Shown here: in pieces, positions 1 to 7,830 of the stretch
How positions within the stretch are numbered: the stretch's first letter is position 1
How the letters are laid out: every line of letters begins with the position of its first letter
From: Bacteroidota bacterium
GTDB lineage: Bacteria; Bacteroidota; Bacteroidia; Chitinophagales; LD1
Assembly: GCA_018267365.1 (NCBI GenBank)
Contig: JAFDYQ010000004.1
Span: forward strand, 1 to 64,000
Reading direction: 5' to 3'
DNA: 64,000 bases
Translations under genes and position numbers: made by a program
The notes under the pieces: generated by a model
Seen by the model: the letters and a program-made list of their open reading frames with translations, nothing else
Database searches by the model: none
What the model was told of the DNA's origin: nothing

Positions 1-131
1 GCCACCTGCCACCGGTCACCCGCCACCAGACCCCCCTCTACAGTCGGAAAACTTGTCTCTTGGAAGCTCAAATGCGCCTCTGCTATGCCTGCCACCTGCC
101 ACCAGTTGACCCTCTTCAGTCGGAAAACTTG
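1..131. repeat. two imperfect direct repeats at the window edge
   Basis: Two copies of a short unit lie at 1-55 and 91-131. Both begin with GCCACCTGCCACC and end with CAGTCGGAAAACTTG (41-55 and 117-131); the middle differs in length and sequence. They lie downstream of the minus-strand GH3 gene, which ends at 145. No coding potential that I trust was seen. More copies may lie outside the window. Confidence 0.55.
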
Positions 132-144
132 GTAGAAAGGGTAG

Positions 145-1638
145 CTAGAGCGCCAGCAGCTGGTCAGCTATGCGGCGGTCATTGCTCAGGCGCGGCACCT
201 TGTTCTGCCCGCCTAGCTTGCCCTGGCTCTTCATATATGCCACAAAGGCCCCCTGCGGTAGGGTCCTAATCTTCAGCCGCTGGAGCACGTTGCCCTCCCT
301 CAGGTCGGCATAGTAGACGTTCTTATCTTGCATCAGCTGGTCCACCCGCTCCTCCAGGGCAGCCATATCTGCCGGCACCGCAGCAAACTCGACCACCCAC
401 TCGTGATAGGGCAGCTCGCCATCTGCCGTAGTGACCTGCGGCGCCACAGTGAACTCGGTGACCACCACGCCCATCTCAGCCGCAGTCTTCATCAGGGCAT
501 ACTCCACCTCTTCCCCTATCACATGCTCCCCAAAGGCAGATATGTAGTGCGAGATGCGCCCCGTCACTACTATCCGGTACGGTGCCAGCGAGACGAAGCG
601 CACTGTATCTCCTATGCTATATCCCCAGAGGCCCGCGTCAGTATTGAGGATCAGGGCGTAGTTAACGCCCAGCTCTACATCGGCCAGGCTCACACGCTTC
701 ATCGGGTCGCGGTCTATATCCTCCGGCCTGATGAACTCATAGAAGATGCCTCCATTGATATTGAGTAGTAGCCCCTGCTCCCGCTGCGAGTCCTGATAGG
801 CTATGAAGCCCTCACTGGCCGGGTAGGTCTCTATGCTGGCTATCTGGCGCCCTATCAGCTGCTCTATGCGGGCGCGGTAGGGCTCATAGTTCACCCCGCC
901 ATAGGCAAAGACCGAGAAGTCAGGGAAGATATTCTTTATGTGCTTCTTACCAGTCAGCTCCAGCAGCTTCTCGAAGTACATGACCACCCATGGCGGTATG
1001 CCACTGATCAGAGACATGCGCTCCGGCAGCGTCTCCCTGGCTATAGCCTCTACCTTCTGCTCCCAGTCCTCTATGCAGTTGGTCTCGTAGCTCGGCATAC
1101 GATTGCGCGTCAGGTAGGCGGGCACGTGATGGTACACTATGCCACTGAGGCGGCCTGATGGTATCACACCATGTTTATCCAATACCGGTGAGCCCTGCAG
1201 GAAGATCATCTTCTGGTCAAAGAAGTCAGACTGCCCGGTCTCATGCACATACATCAGCAGGGCGTTGCGCGCGGCTGCGATCTGGGCATCTATAGAGGGC
1301 TTGGTGAGGGGGATGTACTTCACCCCAGAGGTTGTGCCGGATGACTTGCAAAAGTACAGGGGTCTGCCGGGCCAGAGTACATCCTCTTTGCCACCCGCTA
1401 TCAGCTCTATGTAGTGTCGCAAGCCCTCATAGTCGCGAATAGGTACCGATGCTTTAAAATCCTGATATGACCGCACACCGGCAAAGTCATGCTCCCTGCC
1501 AAACTGGGTCTTGGCTCCCTGCGTCAGTAGCTGCTGCAATACGCGCTGCTGTATGGCTACTCCGTCTTTGTGTTCCTGATAGATACGTGGTACGATGAGT
1601 GCCGCTACCCAGCGGGCTATGGTGCCTTTCCATCCCAT
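145..1638 (-). CDS. GH3 family acyl-adenylating / acyl-amido synthetase-like protein
   Basis: This 497-residue protein belongs to the GH3 auxin-responsive promoter family, a branch of the ANL adenylating superfamily. Plant members activate a carboxylic acid with ATP and join it to an amino acid; the substrate of the bacterial members is generally unknown. The nucleotide-binding signature YFCKSSGTTSGVKYIPLT lies near residues 95-112, and a glycine-rich FAYGGVNYEPY segment and ETYPASEG lie mid-protein, as expected for the adenylate pocket. The length is close to that of other bacterial GH3 proteins. The start is an ATG about 80 bases after the end of atpC, and a terminator hairpin lies between them, so it is probably a separate transcription unit. 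The family call is secure but the reaction is not. Confidence 0.85.
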   Translation of the reverse strand: MGWKGTIARWVAALIVPRIYQEHKDGVAIQQRVLQQLLTQGAKTQFGREHDFAGVRSYQDFKASVPIRDYEGLRHYIELIAGGKEDVLWPGRPLYFCKSSGTTSGVKYIPLTKPSIDAQIAAARNALLMYVHETGQSDFFDQKMIFLQGSPVLDKHGVIPSGRLSGIVYHHVPAYLTRNRMPSYETNCIEDWEQKVEAIARETLPERMSLISGIPPWVVMYFEKLLELTGKKHIKNIFPDFSVFAYGGVNYEPYRARIEQLIGRQIASIETYPASEGFIAYQDSQREQGLLLNINGGIFYEFIRPEDIDRDPMKRVSLADVELGVNYALILNTDAGLWGYSIGDTVRFVSLAPYRIVVTGRISHYISAFGEHVIGEEVEYALMKTAAEMGVVVTEFTVAPQVTTADGELPYHEWVVEFAAVPADMAALEERVDQLMQDKNVYYADLREGNVLQRLKIRTLPQGAFVAYMKSQGKLGGQNKVPRLSNDRRIADQLLAL

Positions 1639-1664
1639 GCGGCTAAAGTAGCGTTTATAAAAAG

Positions 1665-1692
1665 TAAAGCCTGAGCATCTACTCAGGCTTTA
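1665..1692 (-). terminator. Rho-independent terminator after atpC
   Basis: An 11-bp perfect stem pairs 1665-1675 (TAAAGCCTGAG) with 1682-1692 around a six-base loop. Read on the minus strand it is followed by CTTTTTATAA, giving a T-rich tail. It lies between the end of atpC and the start of the GH3 gene, so it should end the atpD-atpC transcript. Confidence 0.75.
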
Positions 1693-1718
1693 CCGATAAT
1701 GTATTGTGGATGTGTCTA

Positions 1719-1961
1719 TTACTTTGCTCCCTCTACCAGTACGATCACTTTGTTCTTGAGGCACTCAGCGAAGCCGCCGCTAATGGTCAGCGTCTTGGTA
1801 TCGTTGCCCACTTTGTACTTCACTATACCGGCTCCGAGAGCGGAGATGATCGGTGCGTGCCTGTTGAGTAGCTGAAAAGTACCGTCCACACCCGGCAGGG
1901 TCACACTGGTGGCCTCGCCGCTGTAGAGCTTCTTCTCCGGTGTCAGTATTTCTAAAGTCAT
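1719..1961 (-). CDS. atpC: F1Fo ATP synthase epsilon subunit
   Basis: This 80-residue protein is the epsilon subunit of F1Fo ATP synthase, which sits in the central stalk and couples rotation to catalysis. It begins MTLEILTPEKKLYSGEA and contains LPGVDGTFQLLNRHAPIISAL, the usual N-terminal beta-sandwich signature. At about 80 residues it has only the beta-sandwich domain; the C-terminal helical hairpin of the E. coli protein (about 138 residues) is absent, as is common in Bacteroidota. It lies downstream of atpD on the same strand, about 100 bases away, with a hairpin repeat in the gap. The other ATP synthase genes are not in the window, consistent with the split atpDC arrangement of this phylum. 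Confidence 0.95.
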   Translation of the reverse strand: MTLEILTPEKKLYSGEATSVTLPGVDGTFQLLNRHAPIISALGAGIVKYKVGNDTKTLTISGGFAECLKNKVIVLVEGAK

Positions 1962-2056
1962 TAGTATTTAGTAATTAGTATTAAGTATTTAGACTAATAC
2001 ATTTTTGATCAAACAAGCCTTACATGCATTTAGTCTTAATACTAAATACTATGTAT
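1961..2056. repeat. AT-rich inverted repeat, copy 1 (atpC-atpD gap)
   Basis: The gap between atpD and atpC is filled by an AT-rich inverted repeat. The left arm (about 1961-2000) contains TAGTATTTAGTA and TTAGTATTAAGTATTTAGA; the right arm (about 2027-2053) contains the complements TCTTAATACTAAATACTA. A 26-base segment at 1975-2000 matches 40423-40448 at 24 positions. This places a dispersed hairpin inside an essential operon, where it may affect mRNA processing between the two genes. Confidence 0.6.
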
Positions 2057-2063
2057 TGCCATA

Positions 2064-3596
<1,533 letters not shown>

Positions 3597-3627
3597 TTAA
3601 GTGTTTTAATGGACCAGCCGCCAGTAG

Positions 3628-3677
3628 CCAAAAAGCCCACTCTCGACCGAATTCGGGTGCGAAAATAGGCTTTTTGG
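3628..3677 (-). promoter_or_regulatory. predicted atpD promoter inside an inverted repeat
   Basis: On the minus strand TATTTTCG (3667-3660) resembles the Bacteroidota -7 box TAnnTTTG, with a TTTTA about 20 bases upstream. It lies within a perfect 10-bp inverted repeat: CCAAAAAGCC at 3628-3637 and its complement at 3668-3677. A second palindrome, CCGAATTCGG (3647-3656), lies in the loop. This could be an operator or a 5'-leader hairpin. It has no T-tract in the plus direction, so a terminator for plus-strand genes is unlikely. Confidence 0.4.
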
Positions 3678-3826
3678 GGAGATTTAAAAGGAGAATTTTA
3701 ACATGGGAAGGAAATGGGGGAAAAGAGCATAAAAAGGCCCACCGTAAGGGTTGGACTATGAGTAAATTATATCCGTTGTAATATTCAAAAAATAAAAATC
3801 GCCAGATTTTCGCCCAGAAGCGGTTG

Positions 3827-3952
3827 TTAATTCACAATCTTCACGGGCAGATATGCGCCTCCATTTGACCCAACAATATTTACTGGTAATCCTTGAATTC
3901 CATTTATACCGTTAACACTAACAATATTAAATCTTGTATAGGATTGGAGCAT
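3827..3952 (-). pseudogene. possible 3' fragment of a lost gene (41 codons)
   Basis: A minus-strand frame open from about 3985 to a stop at 3827 contains an ATG at 3952 and encodes about 41 residues with protein-like composition, including NIVSVNGINGIQGLPVNIV and ending AYLPVKIVN. The frame is closed upstream by a stop, and a different frame covers the adjoining sequence. I do not recognise the family. It could be the tail of a gene lost by deletion and frameshift, or chance. The AT-rich setting supports the view that this is island debris. Confidence 0.2.
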
Positions 3953-4076
3953 ATACTTGAGTTGATTGAAGTAATAAAATTAAGCGCGGAATTTTTATTA
4001 ATAAGTTATCGGATAGAACGAGTAACAGTACAGCTATTACCATAAACTGGTTTGCCTCTCGGAATAATAAAAACAT
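3927..4076 (-). CDS. possible 49-residue hydrophobic peptide after the ATP-grasp gene
   Basis: An ATG at 4076, 28 bases after the ATP-grasp stop and on the same strand, opens a 49-residue frame containing the hydrophobic run FMVIAVLLLVLSDNLLI. It overlaps the fragment at 3827-3952 in a different frame. It might be a small membrane peptide of the cluster, but an alternative frame over the same bases also reads plausibly for about 25 residues. No family is recognised, so chance or decay is at least as likely. Confidence 0.18.
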   Translation of the reverse strand: MFLLFREANQFMVIAVLLLVLSDNLLIKIPRLILLLQSTQVYAPILYKI

Positions 4077-4103
4077 ATCTTGTTTACTAATCAATAATTT
4101 ATG

Positions 4104-5069
4104 TTAACAAGTACTAGAAATCTGTCTCGTCAATATCGTGTCGCACAGGCAGTCCATTATTTTCATCGAAGTCCACACTTCTAAGAATAAAAATTGCCCT
4201 CCAGGGTTCGTTTCAAAATAATAATATTGGCCAGACGGTGTTAATCTTAAATCTATAGCTGAATATACTAAACCTAGGGCTTTATTCAGTTTTATTAAAG
4301 CACTAGCAATTGAAGTGTCAAGATTATGCGCCTTCCACGGGTTTGACACATCAACCCTCCAATCTATTGGATCTTTCCCTTTTCGGGTTTCAACTTCCGC
4401 AGCAAAGATATTTTCGCCTATAACAATTACCCTAACATCTCTGTCTACTGGAATCTCTTCTTGGATAATTACGGGACAGTTGCTCAACAAGTCTAAGAAT
4501 TGTATATCATTATTTTTAAGTAAAACTGTCTTAGTGGATTTAACACTGGGATGATCTGAAAGCTTTTTACAAATAACCGAACCTTTACTATTTTGAATAA
4601 ACTGAAGTGCATCATCCTTGTTATTGGTAATCAAAGTATCTGGTATCTGCAAATTCAGCTTTTGGGCAAGCTGCAGCTGTAAGATTTTGTTATTGGCTAA
4701 CTTGTGTTTAATTGGGTTATTAACCCAATTAATTGTGGAATTGTTAAACAGACCACTCATTTGGTGATAAGTGTTTTCATGATTATATTGTGAATATTCA
4801 TCTTTTAGAAGTTCATCATGGGACAAAAATACTTCCCACCTGCGGCACCAAATCCCATTAAACGTCTGAAGGGAAAATCTCCCCTCAGACGTTATTATTT
4901 GTGAGTCAAGTTTATTAACATGAAGGTTATGAGAGATGAAATTTGCCCCACCTAATTGCCTAGTGTCTAAAACAATTGTTTTACTTGAAAATTTAGTTTC
5001 AAAATTTTCTTTGACAAGCAATAAAGTTGAATCATGATCATCATGCCCAAAGAGTAATACTTTCCTCAT
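4104..5069 (-). CDS. MvdD-type ATP-grasp ligase of a graspetide cluster
   Basis: This 321-residue protein resembles the ATP-grasp ligases that make omega-ester or omega-amide bonds in microviridin-like RiPPs (graspetides). These enzymes phosphorylate Asp/Glu side chains of a precursor core and let Ser/Thr/Lys attack. The N-terminal part holds a pre-ATP-grasp fold with VLDTRQLGG near 33-41. The ATP-grasp half includes VICKKLSDHP near 164-173, VIIQEEIPVDRDVRVIVIG near 196-214, and the metal/ATP motif YYYFETNPGGQFLFLE near 282-297, close to the E-x-NP-x-GQ-x-L-x-x-E pattern of MvdC/MvdD. The length fits the family (about 320-330). It begins directly after the stop of the precursor gene (TAAATG, no spacer), so the two are almost certainly co-translated. 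No transporter, protease or acetyltransferase lies beside it. Family assignment is strong; the ring pattern is unknown. Confidence 0.82.
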   Translation of the reverse strand: MRKVLLFGHDDHDSTLLLVKENFETKFSSKTIVLDTRQLGGANFISHNLHVNKLDSQIITSEGRFSLQTFNGIWCRRWEVFLSHDELLKDEYSQYNHENTYHQMSGLFNNSTINWVNNPIKHKLANNKILQLQLAQKLNLQIPDTLITNNKDDALQFIQNSKGSVICKKLSDHPSVKSTKTVLLKNNDIQFLDLLSNCPVIIQEEIPVDRDVRVIVIGENIFAAEVETRKGKDPIDWRVDVSNPWKAHNLDTSIASALIKLNKALGLVYSAIDLRLTPSGQYYYFETNPGGQFLFLEVWTSMKIMDCLCDTILTRQISSTC

Positions 5070-5276
5070 TTAATCATCAATGTCACAAGTGCAGTCAGTA
5101 GCCGTATCTCTACAATTTGAGAGAGAATAATCTGCCCTCACATTCGTATTTTTGGGAACACCTCCTGTTTTGTTAACGTATTTGAGGAAAAGTTCTTTGA
5201 ACACTTTTGTTTCGTCCTGATTTAATGCTTCATTTTGAATTTCGAAAATGAAAGGCTTTTTTGTGTTTTCGCTCAT
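5070..5276 (-). CDS. putative graspetide (omega-ester peptide) precursor
   Basis: This 68-residue peptide lies directly upstream of the ATP-grasp ligase. The leader contains KPFIFEIQNEAL at residues 7-18, which resembles the PFFARFL-type helix that microviridin ligases bind. The C-terminal part is a plausible core: from about residue 49 it reads ADYSLSNCRDTATDCTCDI followed by two Asp. This gives hydroxyl donors (S51, S53, T58, T60, T63), carboxyl partners (D57, D61, D65, D67, D68) and three Cys (C55, C62, C64). Known microviridin cores carry the TxKxPSD motif, which is absent here, so the ring topology should differ. The role is inferred from position, leader and core composition; the product is unknown. 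Confidence 0.7.
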   Translation of the reverse strand: MSENTKKPFIFEIQNEALNQDETKVFKELFLKYVNKTGGVPKNTNVRADYSLSNCRDTATDCTCDIDD

Positions 5277-5371
5277 AAAACTTATTTTTCGCTTACTCTA
5301 TATAAGACCGTTTTCAGCTTCCCCGGTTGCGTACTCTGATTCGCAGCTTTTCCGCTATTCGCTGTAAATGT

Positions 5372-5779
5372 TTAATAATGATCGGCCATTACAATCGGAT
5401 GACCGTTTGGGCAATTTCCTAAATCAGTTAAACGTATAATGGAAGCTTCTATAAGAGAAATATTATTAGCTGTATAAATACATGCTCCAGCAAAGGATGA
5501 TTGCCAATTACCAAAGATTTGTCCTTGAGAATGATAAATCAAATCCTTTCTAGAGAAATGCGTGTAGCTTAATAGATGTTTTTCCTCAGGTAATTCATTG
5601 TTTAGAATAGATCTAATTTCTCCGGAGAATATTGAATTTGCTAATTGTATAGCAATTTTATCATTATTTGCATCAACTTCAATGACTGATATTTTTCCAA
5701 CAATATCTAAACATTCAAATGTGTAATGATATCCGAAATTGAGAAGTAACTCTGATTTTGACTTTAGCTTAATTTCCAT
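5372..5779 (-). CDS. hypothetical protein, 135 residues, graspetide island
   Basis: I do not recognise this protein. It begins MEIKLKSKSELLLNFGYHY and ends GNCPNGHPIVMADHY. It has no signal peptide or obvious membrane segment. A mid-protein stretch (FGNWQSSFAGACIYTANN) is followed by LIEASIIRLTDLGNCPNGH. It lies 95 bases upstream of the precursor gene on the same strand and shares the AT-rich composition of the island, so it could be transcribed with the cluster. The gap suggests the precursor may also have its own promoter. Function could be immunity, regulation or unrelated; nothing in the sequence decides. Confidence 0.6.
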   Translation of the reverse strand: MEIKLKSKSELLLNFGYHYTFECLDIVGKISVIEVDANNDKIAIQLANSIFSGEIRSILNNELPEEKHLLSYTHFSRKDLIYHSQGQIFGNWQSSFAGACIYTANNISLIEASIIRLTDLGNCPNGHPIVMADHY

Positions 5780-6003
5780 AATAATTTATTTTAATAATTT
5801 CTTGAAATTCTTAGTGACTTTCTGTAAGCTTTGATTGGAAATTTTTCTTTCAACTTCTGTCAAGGAATATAAAGCATATTAAAATTCTATAAATGTTATT
5901 AAATTATATTATATGCTCTATAACTTTCTTATGCATGCCAATGGAAGAGCATTTCGCAAGTCAGATTCTTTATCGTAAGCTGAATTTCTTTATAATATCT
6001 TAT

Positions 6004-6153
6004 TCACATTATAGGTAGTTTAAATGTAATCTCTATCCCATAAGTAGCCTTGACGTTAATTCTGTTGAACATTCCAATGTTTTTTGGAATTGTGATCGTT
6101 TTATTTTTCCATTGATAAATGTCCAATTCCTTAACCAATGAATCAATAGCCAT
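6004..6153 (-). CDS. 49-residue ORF overlapping the luxR stop
   Basis: An ATG at 6153 overlaps the stop codon of the LuxR-type gene as TAATG, so translation could be coupled. The frame encodes 49 residues beginning MAIDSLVKELDIYQWKNK and ending ATYGIEITFKLPIM. The C-terminus has the look of the last strand of a GHKL ATPase domain (ITFKLPI), so it may be the tail of a lost histidine kinase, but this is weak. About 220 AT-rich bases between it and the 135-residue gene show no further feature. Confidence 0.35.
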   Translation of the reverse strand: MAIDSLVKELDIYQWKNKTITIPKNIGMFNRINVKATYGIEITFKLPIM

Positions 6154-6383
6154 TAATGGCTATTTTTTATTTCGGAGGAACTGTTATATAAAAACACCAA
6201 CTCCGCACTACTCTTCGCAGCATTTCGCGCGAGCATATTCTTGCGGTGATTAGACACTGTGTTATCGCTGATCTTGAGTTGATGGGCGATCTGTTTGCTG
6301 CTGTAGCCGCGGGCTACGAGGGAGAGGATCTCTTTTTCGCGTTGGGTCAGCGAAAGAGAGGGGATTGATAAAGGCTCATTCAT
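6153..6383 (-). CDS. small LuxR/NarL-type HTH regulator
   Basis: This 76-residue protein is essentially only a GerE/LuxR-type DNA-binding domain. LTQREKEILSLVARGYSSKQIAHQL is followed by the recognition helix segment ISDNTVSNHRKNMLARN, typical of the family. There is no receiver or PAS domain, and a stop codon lies in frame just upstream of the ATG, so it is not an obvious truncation by a late start. It is on the same strand as the graspetide genes and lies in the same AT-rich island, so it may regulate them. Such DNA-binding domains usually sit behind a sensory domain, and this one may be a remnant of a larger regulator. Confidence 0.75.
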   Translation of the reverse strand: MNEPLSIPSLSLTQREKEILSLVARGYSSKQIAHQLKISDNTVSNHRKNMLARNAAKSSAELVFLYNSSSEIKNSH

Positions 6384-6594
6384 GGTCTATCAGGTTTAAA
6401 GGATTAAAATGCTGGGGTAGACCTAAGGTCATGAGTCTTTTTATTCCTATCAAGCGTTTTCGAGATGGCTAACCATTTCTAGGTATGCATCTTCAACAAA
6501 AGCAAAAACTTTAATATCAAACAGAATATTAAATTATTCTTCCCTATACCTATAAATGGGTAGATGACCCGCTACCCACACCCGTTTATAATCC

Positions 6595-6627
6595 TTTTGA
6601 ACCTTTCAGGAATATGGGCTAGCTTTG
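6595..6627 (+). promoter_or_regulatory. predicted nfu promoter
   Basis: TTTTG at 6595-6599 and TAGCTTTG at 6620-6627 are separated by 20 bases, matching the Bacteroidota promoter TTTG-N19-21-TAnnTTTG. The -7 box ends 13 bases before the ATG at 6641, so the 5' leader should be very short. The stretch from 6384 to 6594 shows nothing else of note. Confidence 0.5.
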
Positions 6628-6640
6628 TGGCTCAGAAGTG

Positions 6641-6895
6641 ATGGAGCAGACAGAACTGATAAGCAAGATCGAGGCCTCTCTCGATACGATGCGGCCCTAC
6701 CTGGGCAGCGATGGCGGTGGCGTGGAATTGGTAGACATCTCAGATGATATGACTGTGCGCCTGCGCCTGACAGGTGCCTGCAAGACCTGCCCACAGAGCT
6801 TTATGACTATGAAGGCTGGTATAGAGACAGCCATCAAACAGGCTATACCTGAGGTGCAGCGCGTGATAGCTGTAGACCTCGAGCCCGCGATATAA
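6641..6895 (+). CDS. NifU C-terminal-like Fe-S scaffold protein
   Basis: This 84-residue protein is a stand-alone Nfu domain, which carries Fe-S clusters to apoproteins. The signature LTGACKTCPQS holds the CxxC pair (C47, C50) used to bind a bridging 4Fe-4S cluster in a dimer, and RPYLGSDGGGVELVDI is the conserved N-terminal part. I chose the ATG at 6641 over the GTG codon just before it. It lies about 70 bases before pyrF on the same strand, and no other Fe-S assembly gene is adjacent. Confidence 0.92.
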   Translation: MEQTELISKIEASLDTMRPYLGSDGGGVELVDISDDMTVRLRLTGACKTCPQSFMTMKAGIETAIKQAIPEVQRVIAVDLEPAI

Positions 6896-6967
6896 TTCTC
6901 CTTTCTCTTTAGTTATTCTATCCGTGCCTGCCGCAGGGTAGTGAGCCAGTGGAGCAAACCCACATCC

Positions 6968-7780
6968 ATGACACTAGAACAACTCACTGCACTCATCCGC
7001 CGCAAAAAGTCCATGCTCTGCGTGGGCCTGGACACTGACCTGAAGCTCATCCCACAGCACCTGCTATCTGAGGAGGACCCTGTATTTGCATTCAATAAGG
7101 CGATCATAGATGCTACACTGGATATAGCTGTGGCGTACAAACCCAATATTGCCTTCTACGAGGCTATGGGTATCAAAGGCTGGCAGAGCCTGGAGAAAAC
7201 GATTAAATACCTCAATCAATTCAAAGACGAGGTTTTCACCATAGCGGATGCGAAGCGCGGGGATATAGGCAATACCTCTAAGATGTATGCAAAGTCTTTC
7301 TTTGAGTGGCTGAACTTTGACTCGGTCACGGTGGCACCGTATATGGGTGAAGATTCTGTGACGCCGTTTCTGGACTATCCGGGTCACTGGGTGATATTGC
7401 TGGGATTAACTTCTAATAAAGGGTCAAAAGATTTTCAATTTACTGAGAGTGAAGGCAAGCGTCTTTACGAGCGTGTGATCACAAAGGCACAGGAATGGGG
7501 TGGCCCTGATAGGCTGATGTATGTAGTAGGCGCTACGCACGCAACGGAGATGAAGGCTATACGGGCACTGGCACCTGAGCATTTCTTCCTCGTGCCGGGT
7601 GTGGGTGCGCAGGGGGGTGATGTGCGCGAGATATGCGAGGCTGGCATCAATAGGCATGGAGGCCTGCTGATCAACTCTGCCCGCCAGATCATCTATGCCT
7701 CGGGGGGGACTGACTTTGCTGAAAAGGCCCGTGAGATGGCGCTGGCTACACGTGAGCCAATGCTGCCTTTTATACCATAG
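6968..7780 (+). CDS. pyrF: orotidine 5'-phosphate decarboxylase
   Basis: This enzyme converts orotidine 5'-phosphate to UMP, the last step of de novo pyrimidine synthesis. The protein of about 270 residues is of the longer (type 2) subfamily. [14 protein letters not shown] near the N-terminus and [19 protein letters not shown], which contains the catalytic Asp-Lys pair, are clear; [10 protein letters not shown] and [10 protein letters not shown] are the phosphate-binding C-terminal segments. A GTG at 6941 would add nine residues, but the ATG at 6968 gives [15 protein letters not shown], the normal start. Confidence 0.95.
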   Translation: MTLEQLTALIRRKKSMLCVGLDTDLKLIPQHLLSEEDPVFAFNKAIIDATLDIAVAYKPNIAFYEAMGIKGWQSLEKTIKYLNQFKDEVFTIADAKRGDIGNTSKMYAKSFFEWLNFDSVTVAPYMGEDSVTPFLDYPGHWVILLGLTSNKGSKDFQFTESEGKRLYERVITKAQEWGGPDRLMYVVGATHATEMKAIRALAPEHFFLVPGVGAQGGDVREICEAGINRHGGLLINSARQIIYASGGTDFAEKAREMALATREPMLPFIP

Positions 7781-7830
7781 ATGGCCATTTCTCAAAAAAA
7801 TATATCTTCGTCAGCCCAACAACTACTCAT

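Noticed and set aside
1-131. CRISPR array fragment
   Set aside because: Only two imperfect units with internal differences; no palindromic repeat core or cas gene.
4104-5276. Grasp-with-spasm peptide system
   Set aside because: No SPASM/radical SAM maturase is present, and the ATP-grasp protein looks closer to MvdD-type ligases.
5277-5371. Riboswitch or leader RNA before the precursor peptide
   Set aside because: Only short, imperfect pairings are visible and no known motif is recognised.
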